The translations under genes and the position numbers were made by a program. 64,000 nt of DNA, taken from contig OX419759.1 of NCBI GenBank assembly GCA_948567375.1, forward strand, positions 51,623,493 through 51,687,492. Reading direction: 5' to 3'. Under the pieces are notes generated by a model, which was not told the origin of the DNA, did no database searches, and saw only the letters and a program-made list of their open reading frames with translations. This DNA comes from Lunularia cruciata. Its lineage: Eukaryota; Streptophyta; Marchantiopsida; Lunulariales; Lunulariaceae. Below, piece by piece: positions 1 to 12,750 of this stretch (position 1 is the first letter of the stretch; every line of letters starts with the position of its first letter).

Positions 1-1919
1 CAACCGTGGTTTAATTTATTTTTTCAAATCATATTGCAAGTAATCAACAAATGTTAAAGTGGAAAATTTTCCCAAAACACTTTAATATGCAAGAATTTAT
101 GATTACTAAAAGTCAAATATTGGAACTAAGGATCCTTGAAGCATGGTATAATTCACTAGATTTTGTAGAATTTGGCAGAAATATGTTCATAATTTCTTGC
201 AAAGATTAGTTTGCAATATGAAAGTATTTTACTAAGTTGAAGGTTGGATTAGATTGTCCAGTCCATGGTGTTGAGAAAATTAATATTATAATAAATTATT
301 GCATTCTTTTCTTCTTTGTAATCTACCATTATCTTATTATCTTGTTTCTTTAGTTGTGATAAGTATCTCAAAGCTTTTATATGTATAATGTTCCATAACT
401 AGAGGTAATAAGTACCTCAAATTTTACCTTTCATTATGGGTTGTGTTGCAATACCTTCTATAGCTTTACTAGCTATAGTACATCAACCAATACCAACTCC
501 AATGGAAGCTAGGCTACAAGAAATCTATAAGCAATAAGAGATCTAAAAGAAATTTGATACTTTTATAGGTTAATTTTAGCCAAGGAGATCATATTGAAAA
601 TTCAACAAATCTAGCACTTGAAACACATAATATATTAAAATTAATAGCCATTAGTCAGAACAACCCAAATAAGAGCTAACTTTTAGAGCTTTTTATTTAC
701 TTGTTAATATTGAGATGTAAAATTTGGAATCCAACTGCCACTAACACAAGATGATATTAAGCATATAAACCCTTTATTGTGATAATAGAATTCATATGGT
801 AAGAAAGAAAATGTTCAATCCAAAAATGCAAAGAGTTATCAATATAAGATAATAGAAGCCGCAAATTAAACATAGCATTATATACAAAAATCTCCAAATC
901 CAATGAAGATTTACACTACAAGAAATAAAATTTAATCTAAAAATGAAAAAAATAGTTTTATTTAATTATACAAGCCACAAGTAGAAATATATATATATAT
1001 TTATTTATTTATTTATTTATATGTATTATATGCACAAAAATTCTAGATTTGGCAAAGGTAATGGAGAGTTTTACTTTGGCTGGGAAAATTTTCACCAAAA
1101 ATATAAGTAGACAAGCTTTAAAAAACTTCAAACTTTGAATTAAGAAGCCCTTTCAATATCTAGTCCTTGGAGGTTTCAAGAGGTTTTAAATATCATTTGA
1201 AGAACTTCCATTATTTGAATGAGTTTGCAGTTGTGTAGCAACTAAGCTTACACCTTCCCTATCATAAGTAATGAAATTGTCTTTGATGACTTAACAAGTT
1301 GAAGTTTTAAGTTGTTGTCTTCCACTAAGGACAAAATCAAAGGTTAAAATGTCAATTTTGATATTCCAATTGCTTATTTGGAGAATCTGCATGTATCAAC
1401 TCTTTTGCTATTAGGAAATTTTGTGGAAATTACATATTAACCAAAGTATCTTAAGTGCTGATTGTACACCATATAATTAATAAATTTTGGGAGATTGTCT
1501 TGCTATTATAGATGTATGACTTATCAAGTATCTTTGTGATCCAAAATGCCTCTTTGCTTAATCATTTCACATAACAACATACATACATGAACATACATCT
1601 TGCTAATTTTTTGAAGTCATCAACATGATTATTAATCTTGGTGGGTTTGAAGTAGTTCTAGTGTAGGCTCAAATTGGCTTGAGTAAAGTTCTCTCCTTTT
1701 TCCAAAGATTTTGACATACTCCTTTGTAATATCAACAATCCTTTGCTCCACATTAGGCTAGATATATACCATTTCTCATCTTGTTGAGTTGGAAGAACAA
1801 AGGAGTTGAATAGTGGTACTTAGAGGATATTAGTTTCTTTTGAATATTTTTGGGGCAAAAAAAATATTATTCCATTAAGCTAGTTGGTTACTATCAAAAT
1901 AATTGAAACAAGCCAAGGA
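1..1919. other. AT-rich stretch, no gene recognised
   Basis: No open frame of useful length and no recognisable retrotransposon motif on either strand. The DNA is AT-rich, with short simple runs such as the TA/TTTA tract near 990-1022. It is probably very old decayed repeat DNA, but nothing in it lets me assign a family. Confidence 0.5.
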
Positions 1920-2530
1920 TATTTGATGTGTTCCAATATTGACCAAAAAGCAGTATATCAATAAGAAATAAGTAGTTCACACAAGGATACAATACATATT
2001 TAGCCTCTTGGATAGAAACCACTCCCATAAGAAGTAGTGTCACCAAGAAGACATACTACAAAAATTACAAAATAAAAGATCACATTCACAAATAATCTAT
2101 TTCAATCTTTTACAAGGAGGCTACCTCACTACAGAAATACCTACTCTTAATAACATGTTCTACCCTTCTTAGAAAAGCACATCTGCTCCAAAGGATCTTT
2201 GCATGTGTAACCATTCTTTGTCTTTAGATTTGCTAAGTGTTGTCAATACTATAGTTTTCACTTAAGTACCGTTAAGGCATTGCTTCAAGAGAGCTACACT
2301 AAAGATCACACACATAAGGTCCCAAAGATAGGGGTAAAACACACAAAGGCACTAAGTAATATCACTATAAAGATTTCTTACCAACCACACTACAATAGAC
2401 ACAAGTACTTGAAATTAAGCAAAAGCAACAAACAGCTTTTGAGTCTTTCACTTTAATTTGTCTTCAATTGACTGAATGGCTATTTATATGGAATGGTTTC
2501 CTTAAGTAGCAAAGTAGCTAAGAAATCTAA
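1920..2530 (-). repeat. Decayed LTR of family E (approximate limits)
   Basis: Blocks near 1998-2050 and 2270-2340 resemble the family E LTR at 58409-59121, including a shared run around 'aaggcattgct' and a similar downstream block. Similarity is patchy and limits are approximate. Read on the minus strand it lies just downstream of the E coding remnant at 2950-4750, where a 3' LTR would be expected. Confidence 0.35.
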
Positions 2531-2949
2531 TAGCTAGTAGGTTGAGACTTGCAAAGATCTCTACCAAAACTCCAAGTGGACAAAAGTTACATTAAGATTT
2601 TGTTATCCACTTTATACAATTATTTTGCATGCTTAATTACAACTATTTCTCACTTGTCTTTGGAGGATTATAATTCCTCTGCAAAGAATACTCTTACTTA
2701 CTTTCTTCTTAAGATTTACTTGTCCAAAGACCCTACTAAGAAGAATCTTGTGTACAAATAGTTCTTGAAAAAAGCTGACTCCAAAGAACTAGCTTCATTC
2801 TAGTTATGTGAAGGAGAAGGTCTATTCTCTCCTTGTAATCTGTAAATTCTAAGATTAATGTATCAAAAAATTCACTAAAATTCCTGTTTGTATGTTCTTT
2901 AATATTTATAGCTAGTGGTCTATTCTTGGGACTCTCAACAAGAATTTCT

Positions 2950-3399
2950 TGTTGAGAGTCTAGATCTATAACTTCAGCTCATAGACTTTAGTATTTATCA
3001 TTTGCTCCTCCATTTCTTCTTTAGCAAGGGACACAAATTGGTCCCAAATTTCCTCCAAGTTCTTATCCATCTTTATTATTACTTCCTTTGGAGTGTTGTA
3101 CGCATCATGCACTTTAGTAATAATTTCCTTCATCATCTTGGCACTAATTTCTTCCTCTCTTCTTGCTCCTTTGACAATTCTGTTTGTTAGAACTCCATAT
3201 TGAAGTTGGTATACTTCCTATACTCCATCATAGACTCTAAGGTAATGTACTAAAATTTCTTTGTTTCCAATTATTGTTTAAGTCATAGGAACTCCTTACT
3301 TCAATCTTGCAACTCTCCTTCCAACAAATTTTGTTAGATATTACATGCTATCCAAAGAGAACATAGTTCTTCTTTGATTCTTTGCACCTTCTAGCAAAG

Positions 3400-3467
<68 letters not shown>

Positions 3468-4750
3468 AATTTCTCTTTCTCTTGCATCAAATTATCTCCT
3501 CTCTTGCACTCCTCCTTGTGCAAGTTCCTATGCTTCTCCATCTCTTCCTTCTAATGATCACTCTTTGCCTTCATTGCATACTCATTTGCATGAACCCTTT
3601 TCACTAGACAGGTATAATTTGCAATCACTTGCCAGTTCTCCCTATATTGTGGAAGGATTTCCTATAAGTACCTCAACCAAAGGACCAAGGGAGTTTACCA
3701 CAAAATCTACTCCATTGAAGGTAAATATTGTTTGCTCCTTGATCACAAGATCTTCACCTTTGTAGAAAACTCCATCATGGACTTCTTTTGCTTGGATGTC
3801 TATTTCTTTTTCTTGGCCTCTCTTCTTGGTGCATCTTGTATTTGCAACTCTGAAGGTAAAATTGGGTGAATTGTGGTCATGGGTTCTTAGTTCCAAAGAT
3901 CTTCTTGATTTTTTGCTTGCTAGCTCCTCTTTGCTTGATTGTTGGTCATGGATGGTGTTGACTCCATGTCTTCTTTCTCATGCTCTACTTCTAATTTGGT
4001 CTTTGTCTCCTCTAGGGAAACTACTGCTTGGGTAGTCTTAGTGAGAGTTGATCTTTTTTGCATTATAGGGATCAGATCCTTATTCATCTCCATACAGGTT
4101 CTTGTCTTGGCAAACTTTTCATTGACTTCCCAAATAGGTTTTGTAAATCCTTTCCCTTCAAGTTGGGTGGCAAAGTATTCAATAATCCTAAATTGAATAG
4201 GGAATTGCTTCTACTTTGTGTTGTTGAGCAAGTTGAGTCCCATGTAGAAATGAATAGCAAATGGTGCCACATAAGCCACTCCTCCATATTTCTTTAGCTC
4301 CCTAAACATGGTGTGAACTTATAAGTAGAAGATTTGAGCCCAATTAATAACTGCTCCTTGGTACATATGCTTGAAGAAGATTGCTTGGTTCATCATTAAA
4401 TATGTCCTTTGCTTGGGGAAAAGTAGTTTCATAGGGGAGAAATGACTGCTCAACATGCAAGCTCTTTGTAACTTAGTACTTTCTAAGTGTTACTTGTGGA
4501 CCTCCCTTTGTTGAAGAACTCTATGATCTTTGCATTCATTTCTTTACCCACATCCTTAAACTTGGTATTGAAGGTTAGTCCTTGAGTGATACACATGTCC
4601 AAGCTAAGAACCATTCTCCAATGCTCTTTGGATCATATGTGGAAATTACCCTAAAGGTTCTTTGATTCCTTTGGTTGCTCACTCCCCATGTCTTGGACAA
4701 TTGTAATGGAAATAAGGTCCTAATATCCATAATAGGAATGACAAATGTAA
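2950..4750 (-). pseudogene. Family E coiled-coil ORF remnant (copy E1)
   Basis: Several minus-strand frames, broken by stops and shifts, match the better-kept E copy at 59172-61485. The clearest shared block lies near 4220-4340: an N-W motif, then 'APFAIHFYMGLNLL', which corresponds to 'APFAAHFYFGLNLL' in the copy near 60930-61000. Downstream (lower coordinates) the frames are Lys/Glu/Arg-rich and coiled-coil-like. They include a long Arg-Glu run encoded by the (TC)n tract at 3403-3465. No catalytic motif is visible. The product of this family is unknown to me; it appears to be an accessory ORF of an LTR element. This copy is clearly dead. Confidence 0.5.
3403..3465. repeat. (TC)n microsatellite, about 31 units
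   Basis: An uninterrupted TC dinucleotide tract. On the minus strand it reads (GA)n and encodes alternating Arg-Glu inside the E1 remnant, so it probably expanded from charged coiled-coil codons. The + strand Ser-Leu frame through it is an artefact of the repeat. Confidence 0.97.
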
Positions 4751-5124
4751 CCTCTATAAGAGTTCATTGTGGCTATTAATATCCCACTTATCCATGGCTA
4801 GGTACTAGAGGATTACAGTAAGGATCCTTTACATTTCTCTTGCTCTTACTATTTTATTTTACTCACAACAATTACTCACTAAAGATTCTTCAAACAATCA
4901 ACTAAAGGCTTAACTCCAAAGGGTCTAAATTTACTATGCACTTCTTTTCTCTTTGCTCTATAAAAAACTTATAGGGAGCTTTTGATAGAAAGTTTAATCA
5001 CTTTTCCCCCATATAGTTTTATAGTAAAGGATTCTTGGCAAATAGTCTTTTGTGGGTTTATGATTGTTATTTACATGTGAGAAGTCTTTGGTAGTGCCAT
5101 TGGTCCTTAGTGGTATGATAGCCC
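4751..5124. other. Spacer before element A-I, nothing recognised
   Basis: No coding frame or known repeat motif seen. The four bases before the A-I LTR (5121-5124, GCCC) nearly match the four after its far end (47421-47424, GTCC), so this is the left flank of that insertion. Confidence 0.4.
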
Positions 5125-5811
5125 TTTAACACCCATTTGTGCATGCATGTGGTATTGTGATATTTAGCTTGGTATTACAAGTATTTGAGAGATATTATTT
5201 ATATAGATAAAGAATTGTTCTATATTATTCATAATTAGCTAAAGTTGATCATAGTTAAGATAGAGGGGACCTTACTTTAGAGGAAGTGGAGAAGATGAGC
5301 ACCATTATTTTGGATTCTAATGTGTTGACTTGGTATTATTCCTATGTGTTTGGCTTTGAGGAAAGAGTTGAGAACTCTTGGGCTTGCAAGCCTTTTTGTT
5401 TTGGATTCTTATATAGTCCAAGGATAGCCCATGTGAAGGAATCATTGACTTAGTGGTTGGTAAGATAAGATCACATGCTTAGTGGAATATGCTCATGTGG
5501 ATGAATATTCCTTTATAAATTTTGATTTTACTTGACTTTTAGCATAGTAACTTAAGTTACTATGGTAAATAGTAACTTTAATGTGTAACTATTTCATAAG
5601 TATATAAACAAGGGGTGAGGAGATACTCATCATCCTTTCATTTGCAACTATATCTCTCTCATTGAGTTCTCTAGTGAGCAATGTCTTGAGTCTTGGGTGT
5701 TAGCCTTGGAGGAGTATGATGGAGTTGGGGTTCTTTGCCTTCTTAAAACATGGTGTGTTACTATAATAACCATCAGAGGTTCATCCTGAGTGAGAGACAG
5801 GCCGGCTCACA
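5125..5811 (+). repeat. 5' LTR of A-I
   Basis: Matches the A-II LTR over its full length in the opposite orientation. It starts at a mutated TGTAACACCC and ends GGCTCACA, followed by a decayed primer site. A TATATAAA box is at 5601-5608. Confidence 0.93.
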
Positions 5812-6378
5812 TTTTTGCTTCCGTTGTTGTGACCTCTCTAGAAGGCAAGATAATATTTTGCATACAATTCTATATTAGACAAAAGGAGACTATGAGAGCT
5901 CACTTGGAGAGAATATTAGGGGAAGACAGGGCTGAACTTATGTTAGAGAACCAAGATCCATTTGTATACCATGTAATTCATTATGATGTCTTTGAGGTGA
6001 TTTTGTTCATTTTGTACACATGAGAGGATTTAGAGAGGTTGTGTGAGGTGGATTGCAAATTTTGGAGATTATGGTAATTCTGAGCAAAATCTCAAGTTTG
6101 AGATCTGGACTTGAAATTTTACACAAGATATCTTGGATTATCTTATAGTTATCACATTTCAAATTATTGTGAGAGCTACTATGCGCATTGAGCTAGAATT
6201 TTGAAAGTTGATAGGGTAAATTGCTCTCTAGAAAATTGTATAGAGGCTGCCATTTCTTCAATTTTAGTGGATTGTCTTGAAACTTTCCAACAAAATTCAG
6301 TGCACTGTATCCTACCTTATGGCACAAAAATTAAAGAGAGATCATTTTTTTTGCAGAGAGTAATGAATTTTTAAAGTG
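5812..6378 (+). other. A-I leader with decayed primer site and small conserved frame
   Basis: Corresponds to the A-II leader. The primer site after the LTR is degenerate compared with A-II. The frame 5790-6023, starting at a GTG inside the LTR end, encodes a 77-residue peptide closely similar to the one at 22368-22601 in A-II. The leader breaks at 6378, where B-I inserted, and resumes at 24897. Confidence 0.75.
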
Positions 6379-7527
6379 TGTCACGCCATTTGTAGTGCCG
6401 TGTCTAGATGCTTGGACACTGGAGTTCCAGTGATAGTAGTTAGAGTTATTTCAGCAGTATCTCAGAGAATACTTTCCGATGGTCAGATTTGGTGTTTGGG
6501 GTACTGACTTCACGATAGAACCCACCGTCACTTTGCACCATTTGCACCGTTGAGTGTGCCATCAGTGGGACCGTTAGAGTTTTAGAGTTAGCTCAAGTCC
6601 AAGGGGTATAGTTTCAAAGTGAGCTCCAAAGACCTCACTTCTCTGATGTTGAGCCTTTGAGTTCTTGGCTATGGTGGAATCTGAGCCGGCTTGTCTCTCA
6701 CTCAAGTTGAACCTCTGATGGCTATTATGGTAGCGCACGATGGACTAGGAAGGCAAGGAACCCAAACTCCATCATACTCCTCCAAGGCTAACACTCCAAG
6801 ACTCAAGACATTGCTCACTAGAGAACTCAATGAGAGAGAGATGTTGCAAATGAAAGGATGATGAGTACCTCCTCACCCCTTGTTTATATACTTGTGAAAT
6901 AGTTACGTACCAAAGTTACTAATTATCATAGTAACTCAAGTTACTAGACTAAAAGTCAAGTAAAGTCAAAAAGTAGAAAGGAATATCCATTCACATTGGC
7001 ATATTCCCCTAAGCATGTGGTCTTATCTTGACCCAACCACTAAGTCAAGGATTCCTTCACATGAGCTATCCTTGGACTAAAGAAAAATCCAAAACAAAAA
7101 GGCTTGCGGGCCCAAGAGTTCTCAACTCTTTCCTCAAAGCCAATCACCTAGGAATAATACCAAGTCAACACACTAAAATCCAAAATAGTGGTGCTCATCT
7201 TTTCTACTTCCTCTAAAGTAAGGTCCCCTCTATCTTAGCTATGACTAACTTTAGCTAACCATGACTAATATAGAACCATCCTTTATCTCTATATAAATAA
7301 TATCTCTTAAGTACTTGTATCTCTTAATACCAAGCTAAATATCACAATACCACACACATGCACAAATGGGTGTTACAGGATAGAGGCCGGCGAGTGTCAC
7401 CTGGGTTCTCTATGCTTGAGTGGGTGTGGCTTGATTGTAATTAGTGCCCAGTTGTTGGCAGTTTATAGAGTGACAGATCAAGAACAGATCTGAGTTGAGT
7501 TGAGTTGAGAGTGGTAAGCAATCTGAT
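6379..7527 (+). repeat. B-I 5' terminal repeat block A1 (interrupted by a solo LTR)
   Basis: 6379-6679 plus 7377-7527, about 447 bases without the insertion, match block A2 (24342-24788) and the 5' block of B-II (46932-47378, minus strand). It ends at 'caatctgat'. The next bases, 'tacatca(a/g)ag', are the same in B-I and B-II and would be the primer-site position. They resemble an initiator-Met site only weakly. Confidence 0.85.
6680..7376 (-). mobile_element. Solo LTR of family A inside B-I block A1
   Basis: A full-length A LTR from (T)CTGAGCC to TGTTACA with no internal sequence. It interrupts 'ggctatggtgga/cagaggcc', which is continuous in the other B repeats. Flanks 6676-6679 (GGAA) and 7377-7380 (GGAT) look like a mutated four-base duplication. 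It is the product of LTR-LTR recombination of a complete A insertion. Confidence 0.92.
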
Positions 7528-8911
7528 TACATCAAAGAAGTGAAGTCAGGGGGAAATCGGGTGCATGAACTTTGAGTATTGGTGGTATCTCCAAGCTTGG
7601 TTGGTCGTTGGCAGCTCGATTCAAGTTCAGTGTTTCCCTAGTGTGCAGAAGCTCGTTCAATTGATGCAGATTTGGCAGTTAGGCGGACGGTGTGCAGAAG
7701 CGCTGGCCAAATTTCAAGCAAAGATGGAGCAAATTTCAAGCAGTGGTTGTGATTTTCAGCTCAAGAGGTAAAGGCAAGACCAATTTGCTACGAGTTGGGC
7801 TCAGAAAGTCAAATTGAAGATGGAGTTGGGAAGCTGTTCTCATGAATTTGTGATTTGGAAAAACCAGTGTTGTCAATTTGGCTCGAGTGGAAAGTTAGCA
7901 GGGGATTTGGTAGACGGCCAACTTTAGGGTTTATGTCAGATTTTACGTCAGATTTTGGTTGAGATTTATGTCAAATTTTGGCCAGATTTGGAAGAGTTTT
8001 CATTGTTTGGCCAGATTTGGAGGAGTTTTGCTAGTTTGGAGGAGTTTTGTAGATTTGGAGAAGTTTCGCCAATTTTGGAGGAGGTTTGAAGTGGCAACAA
8101 GAAAGGCCTCATTTGGCTGAATTTCAGCGTTTCAAGGCATAGGGCTGTGGGCTATGAGAGGCTATGGAGGCCTAGAAGGGCCAGCAAGCCAGCTTGCTGG
8201 CGTGAGGCTAGCTAGTTTAGAGTATATCTTGGTCATTGGTTGGCAAAATCTACCTTTCTTGCTAGATTGTGTGCAACAGGGTTTGACCCCTAGATCTCTT
8301 GTTCCTAGATTGGTGCCCTAGCCAACAAGTCCGCCCTTACTTGTTGTCCTAGTGACTGTGCCACTATTATCTATACACATGTAGCTTTGGCTAGGAGAGG
8401 CAGTTTGATCCCATTCTTGGTGATCCTCATAGCTTAGGACTTAGATACTAACTTCTCTTATGTCAAATGCCAAATGGTGATAGAGTCAATCCCGTGTTGT
8501 GTTATGAGATGGAGGGTTTTTGTTTAGATTTCTTGTGATTGGACCCCCTCCATTCTCTGCTTCCTGTTTGTGCACCATGTTTGTGTGAGGTGCCTTGAAT
8601 TTTGAGCGTTGGTGCTCTGGTGTGCTCTCGGTGGTGAGGCTGGAGTGATGACCAGTCATACTACTTTTGTTTCTCTCCGGTGAGGTAGGAAGTGATGACC
8701 TGCAGACCGTGAGAGTGCATGTTATGATGGCAGGTTACAAGTTGCACTTTCTCCTAGTGTAGTTATCTCGGTTAGAGTTACATTAGTGGGTGATGCTTAG
8801 TTGGTATTGGCACTTGGTGGTGTTAGCACATGGTGGTGTTGGCACTTGGTGGGATACTTGCGGTTGCAGTTGGTGGTTTGGGTTTGTTGTTGTGATTGCT
8901 TTGTCACGACA
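7528..8911 (+). other. B-I 5' leader, no ORF recognised
   Basis: Long untranslated leader, matching the B-II leader at 45449-46931. 7920-8110 contains recurring words around 'ccagatttgg' and 'gaggagtttt'. No protein motif seen. Confidence 0.6.
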
Positions 8912-10200
8912 GAGTTCTTTGGAGATTCCAGAGGAGTTAGCCCTACAGTACGCCTTGGGTTTACTCGAAGTGGTGCTCGGTATCAGCCTGTATCTCAGGT
9001 CCCAGTCAAGGAGTAGATTGACTCTGAGTTGGAGTTTGACACAAGAGCTGGTTCAGTTGAGAGTGCACTTGGTGTGTCCGCACCGTTGTTGTAGGACATG
9101 GACAAGATTTATGGGGCCTCCAAAGGCCCTAGGCGTTACTCTGGTACAGTGGGTACCATTGAGTTGGATGATTTCATCCAAGAGTTTGATAGTTGGTGTG
9201 ATCTGTAGCAGATGCGGAACCCGACTTTGTTCACACCTTTCATGGCATGGAAGGGGTTGTTTCAGCATCTGGAGGGTCCGCCAATGGATGAGTACCATGA
9301 GTTCAAGAGAGCTCATTTGGAGGAGATTGAGTTATGGAGACAATATTGGTCTCCACACTATGTCTCCATCACTTCAGGCTCGGTGGCCAGGAGTAGATTG
9401 GCTGTACCTATGAGTTCTAGCTCGAGTAGTGTGGGTGGAGCTAGTGGAGGTGCACTAGCTAGAGATAGTGCTACTACGAATGGAGGTACCGCTGCAGGAG
9501 ATGGTGTGGTACCGAGGTTAACCCCATGGTGGAGTTCTTTCTATGTTTGAGGCAAAACTACCAGGGAGTGCGGACTGACAAGTTGAGGAGCTTGCAGGAG
9601 TTCCAGCGGAAGGCTGGAGAGAGCCTACACGAGGAATACACTCGCATGAGACGGCTGATCAGTTTCACTCAGGGAGTTATTGAGGTCCAGGCAGTCCAGT
9701 TTTGGTATGGGATATTGGATAGGGAGTTGCAACATAGAGTTTGTGATGCTATGTTGTTGTAGGCTACTTCGCCCACTTTGGCAATAGTCTTTGGTTTGGC
9801 TGAGCATATTGAGCTCAATATGGTAGAGGAGAGAGTGGTGACATATGGATTTGGTAGGGAGACCTCATCCATGGCTGTGACTTCTTCTAGAGTGCAGCAG
9901 AGTGCACCACGCCCAATTGGTTTTCAAGGACAGGGTGGACAGCCCAGATCCTATGGAGCGAGTGGAGGGCCTAGTGGAGTTAGACCCTTACCCTCATTTT
10001 TGGGTCAGCAGCAGCTAGTGAGTGGTGGTGTTGCTTGTTGGACTTGTGGTGGACCTCACCATCGGAGAGAGTGTACTCAAGGCAGTGGACCTAATACCTT
10101 GGGTGCATCACAGCTAGCACAAAGGCAATGTGAACATTGCCACAAATTTGGTCACACTAGTGATTGGTGTTTTGACCTACACCCGGAGTTACGGAGTGGT
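8912..10200 (+). pseudogene. B-I gag with two zinc knuckles
   Basis: Corresponds to the gag of B-II (45448 leftwards). The frame starts at the equivalent of B-II's Met-Glu-Phe-Phe, but the Met codon is changed here. TAG stops interrupt at 9014-9016, 9206-9208 and 9760-9762, and a one-base shift occurs near 9520. A retrotransposon-gag-like helical core lies near 9526-9760. Two knuckles follow: C-x2-C-x3-H-x4-C near 10036 and C-x2-C-x4-H-x4-C near 10129. A Gly/Arg-rich segment comes after 10200. Gag would form the particle and bind RNA. Two of the stops (9206, 9760) are CAG codons in B-II. Confidence 0.82.
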
Positions 10201-11790
10201 AGGGCTGCTATGGCTGGTAGTAGAGGAGCTTCAGTTCATGGAGGACGAGGTGGTAGAGGTGGTGGTAGAGGATCTACACCTAGTAGGAGTGCAGTACCTT
10301 CCCTTACTTCTAACATAGCTATGGCTACTCGGATTGAGCAGTTGGAGCAAAGATTGGCTAGTATAGCTATTGCTCAGAGGAGATCAGATTCGGGTGTTGA
10401 GGCTTCCACCTCACATGTTGGTGATAGAGATGCTTTGGACTTCATGTGCGGAGTAGCACAGGTGGATGCATCTGCAATAGTGACTTGGAGTGCAGTACGT
10501 GCTCCAGAGCCTAGAGGAGCATCAGTGGAGTTGGACCCACAGAGAGGAGAGGTTGGGAGACAGGTCAGACTCCCCCAATCTTTCATGCTATCTGAGGCCT
10601 TGCAGACAACATCCATGGTTCCTAAATGTCCTAGTGCAGGTGTCGTAGGTGGTGATGGAGTACATGATGGACTACCTGCTACTCAGCCACTTGCTACTAC
10701 ACAGACTGAGTCTGGCATGATGTTGGAGATGGCTCAGCTGATTATGCGGCGTCCTTTGTTTTCGGCCAATAATATGTTTACATTGGGAGTTGACCCAGCC
10801 CCAGTATTCCGGTTGGCTACCATGTTGTGTGAGAGTAGGGATGGTGCAATTCCTACTACTAGAGCAGAGGTGGTTGGTAGTGGAGCTGACTTGGTTGAGG
10901 AGCATGGGATCCATTCAACGACCAGTGGTTTATGGCAGGCAGCAGCGGCTAGACTAGAGGAGTTGCCAACTAGACCGGCCTTTGAGAGAGCACGGTTCAC
11001 ACCTGGTGTTGTCCTATTGGATAACCAGTGGGGAATTTTTTGTTTGGTGGGACCTTTAGGGAAGGTCTATACACCACAAAGAGTCTTGTTAGACTCTGGT
11101 GCGCAGCCCCTTATGTTTGGGGAAGGCTGCAATTGTCGGTCTAGAGTTACGGAAGACCAATGTGAAGAGGTGTCCATTTCAGATCCAAACAGCTCTAGGT
11201 GGTGGTTGGACACAGTACATCACACGTGGAGAGCTTGTTGTCCAAGTTTAGCCTGGTCATCCGACTGATAGCTTGGTGGTGAGAGCTAAGGCTATTGCGA
11301 CAATAGCTAAGTCATATGATGTGCTAGTTGGAGGAGCAATGTTATACCCCATGGGTTTAAGCATTGACTATTGGGAGGAGACAACCTCTTATAGACCTGG
11401 TTGGCAGTCTAGTGAGGGATGGGTATGTCGCCTACCAGTACGTTTCAGTAGTGGTAGTCTTGGCTCACTACAGTTTGGGACCATGGCAGCATCAATTTTA
11501 GCTTTCAGTGGTGCAGTGACTTGGCCTGGTGACTTGTTGGAGGGGAACGCCCATGCAAAGGATACTCCCATACTAGAGGAGATCACTCGGCTTTGGAGTA
11601 CGAGTGGGATTGTTCCATCCACTTTGGATGTTCCATTGTGGAGTTCAGAGGAGGCATTGCAGCAGCATGCAGATCAGTTGGTGCAACAGGCTTGGAGTGG
11701 AACCTTCGTACCATCAGGAGATGATTGTGAGGATGAGCTTCTAGAGGCGATTGCTTTGACACCTCTAGATACCACACTCATTGCTTGGCA
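10201..11790 (+). pseudogene. B-I protease region and linker
   Basis: Continues the gag frame through a long linker to an aspartic-protease motif L-L-D-S-G-A near 11084-11103. A frameshift near 11115-11125 separates it from the next frame, which begins again at 11273. The segment from the protease to the methyltransferase (about 11130-11790) is conserved in B-II but matches no domain I can name; it may be the rest of the protease plus a linker. Confidence 0.7.
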
Positions 11791-12750
11791 ATATCCAGTA
11801 GAGGGGATATGCCTATTGGAGTTGTTTGGTAGGATTAGCACCGGACTAGTAGCGGTGTTACAGGCAGGTATACGAGTATAGAGGTACTTGTATGTAGAGA
11901 GAGATGAGACTGCTAGGCGAGTCTCTCTACATCATGTGGCACACTTGGCCTATCGGTATCTAGAGTTATTACCGATGTCATCAATTAGAGGTTACCAGAA
12001 GGCCCTACCAGGAGACATTTCCTTACTGGGGGCGCATGACCTAGAGAGACATAGGCCTATTCACTTGGTGATTTCTGGATGGCCATGTCAGAGACATACA
12101 CATGCTGGTAGAGGATTAGGTCTTCAAGATCCTCGTTCTGGTGTGTTTGGGAGATGTTACGGATACTACAACATCTCCAGGTTCATCAGTCCGTTTCTCT
12201 AGCTTACCTTTTGGAGAATGTTCCTTTGATGGGTGATTCTCGCACTAGAGTGGTGGCAAGTACACATTAGGTCCATTCTTGGATGGGACTTGTTGTATTG
12301 TTAGATGCAGCCAAAGTGGGATCACGGGCTCATCATTTTCATCTTTGGTGGACAAACCTCTTACCTAGAGAGGTTCTACAGCATGCTTATGATGGGATTT
12401 AGCGACTGGACCACATTCTTGTTGATGATATCTTGGATGTTGGGCCTCAGTCTCAGACAGTGGTAGTGGCTGATAGGTCACCTATGGCAATGGTGAACCT
12501 AGTTGGACAGCCTAGAGCCGCATTTCCCACACTCATGAGTTTCCTAGGCTCTCATGCTTTTCGAGAAGGAGGACCTGGACTTGTTTGGGACTCACAGTTA
12601 CAGCAGTTGGTGGAGCCCAACGCTGATGAGAGAGAGCGGGCGATGGGTTTTCGCACCGGTATTACCGCTGTTCTAGCAATGTCAGAGGCATCCAAGCATC
12701 AGGTGTTAGGTCAGGCTATGGTCCTGAACTATTTGACCTAGATTGTGAGC
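11791..12750 (+). pseudogene. B-I DNMT3-like C5 cytosine methyltransferase domain
   Basis: Same domain as in B-II. Visible motifs in order: motif I L-E-L-F-G-x-I-S-T-G-L at about 11818-11850; the acidic motif II 'VERD' near 11894; motif IV with the catalytic Pro-Cys-Gln at 12083-12091; motif VI Glu-Asn-Val at 12214-12222; motif VIII near 12320-12350 (arginine-poor in this copy); and motifs IX-X around 12500-12740, including 'ERAMGFRTGIT' and 'VLGQAM'. The motif I-II spacing and the motif VI-VIII context resemble DNMT3. The enzyme type transfers a methyl group from AdoMet to cytosine in DNA. TAG stops at 11879, 12268, 12400 and 12739 and a frameshift near 12147 make this copy inactive. Confidence 0.85.

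Noticed and set aside
3382-3765. 127-codon + strand frame with a long Ser-Leu repeat
   Set aside because: It is the translation of the (TC)n tract; no start context or flanking conservation.
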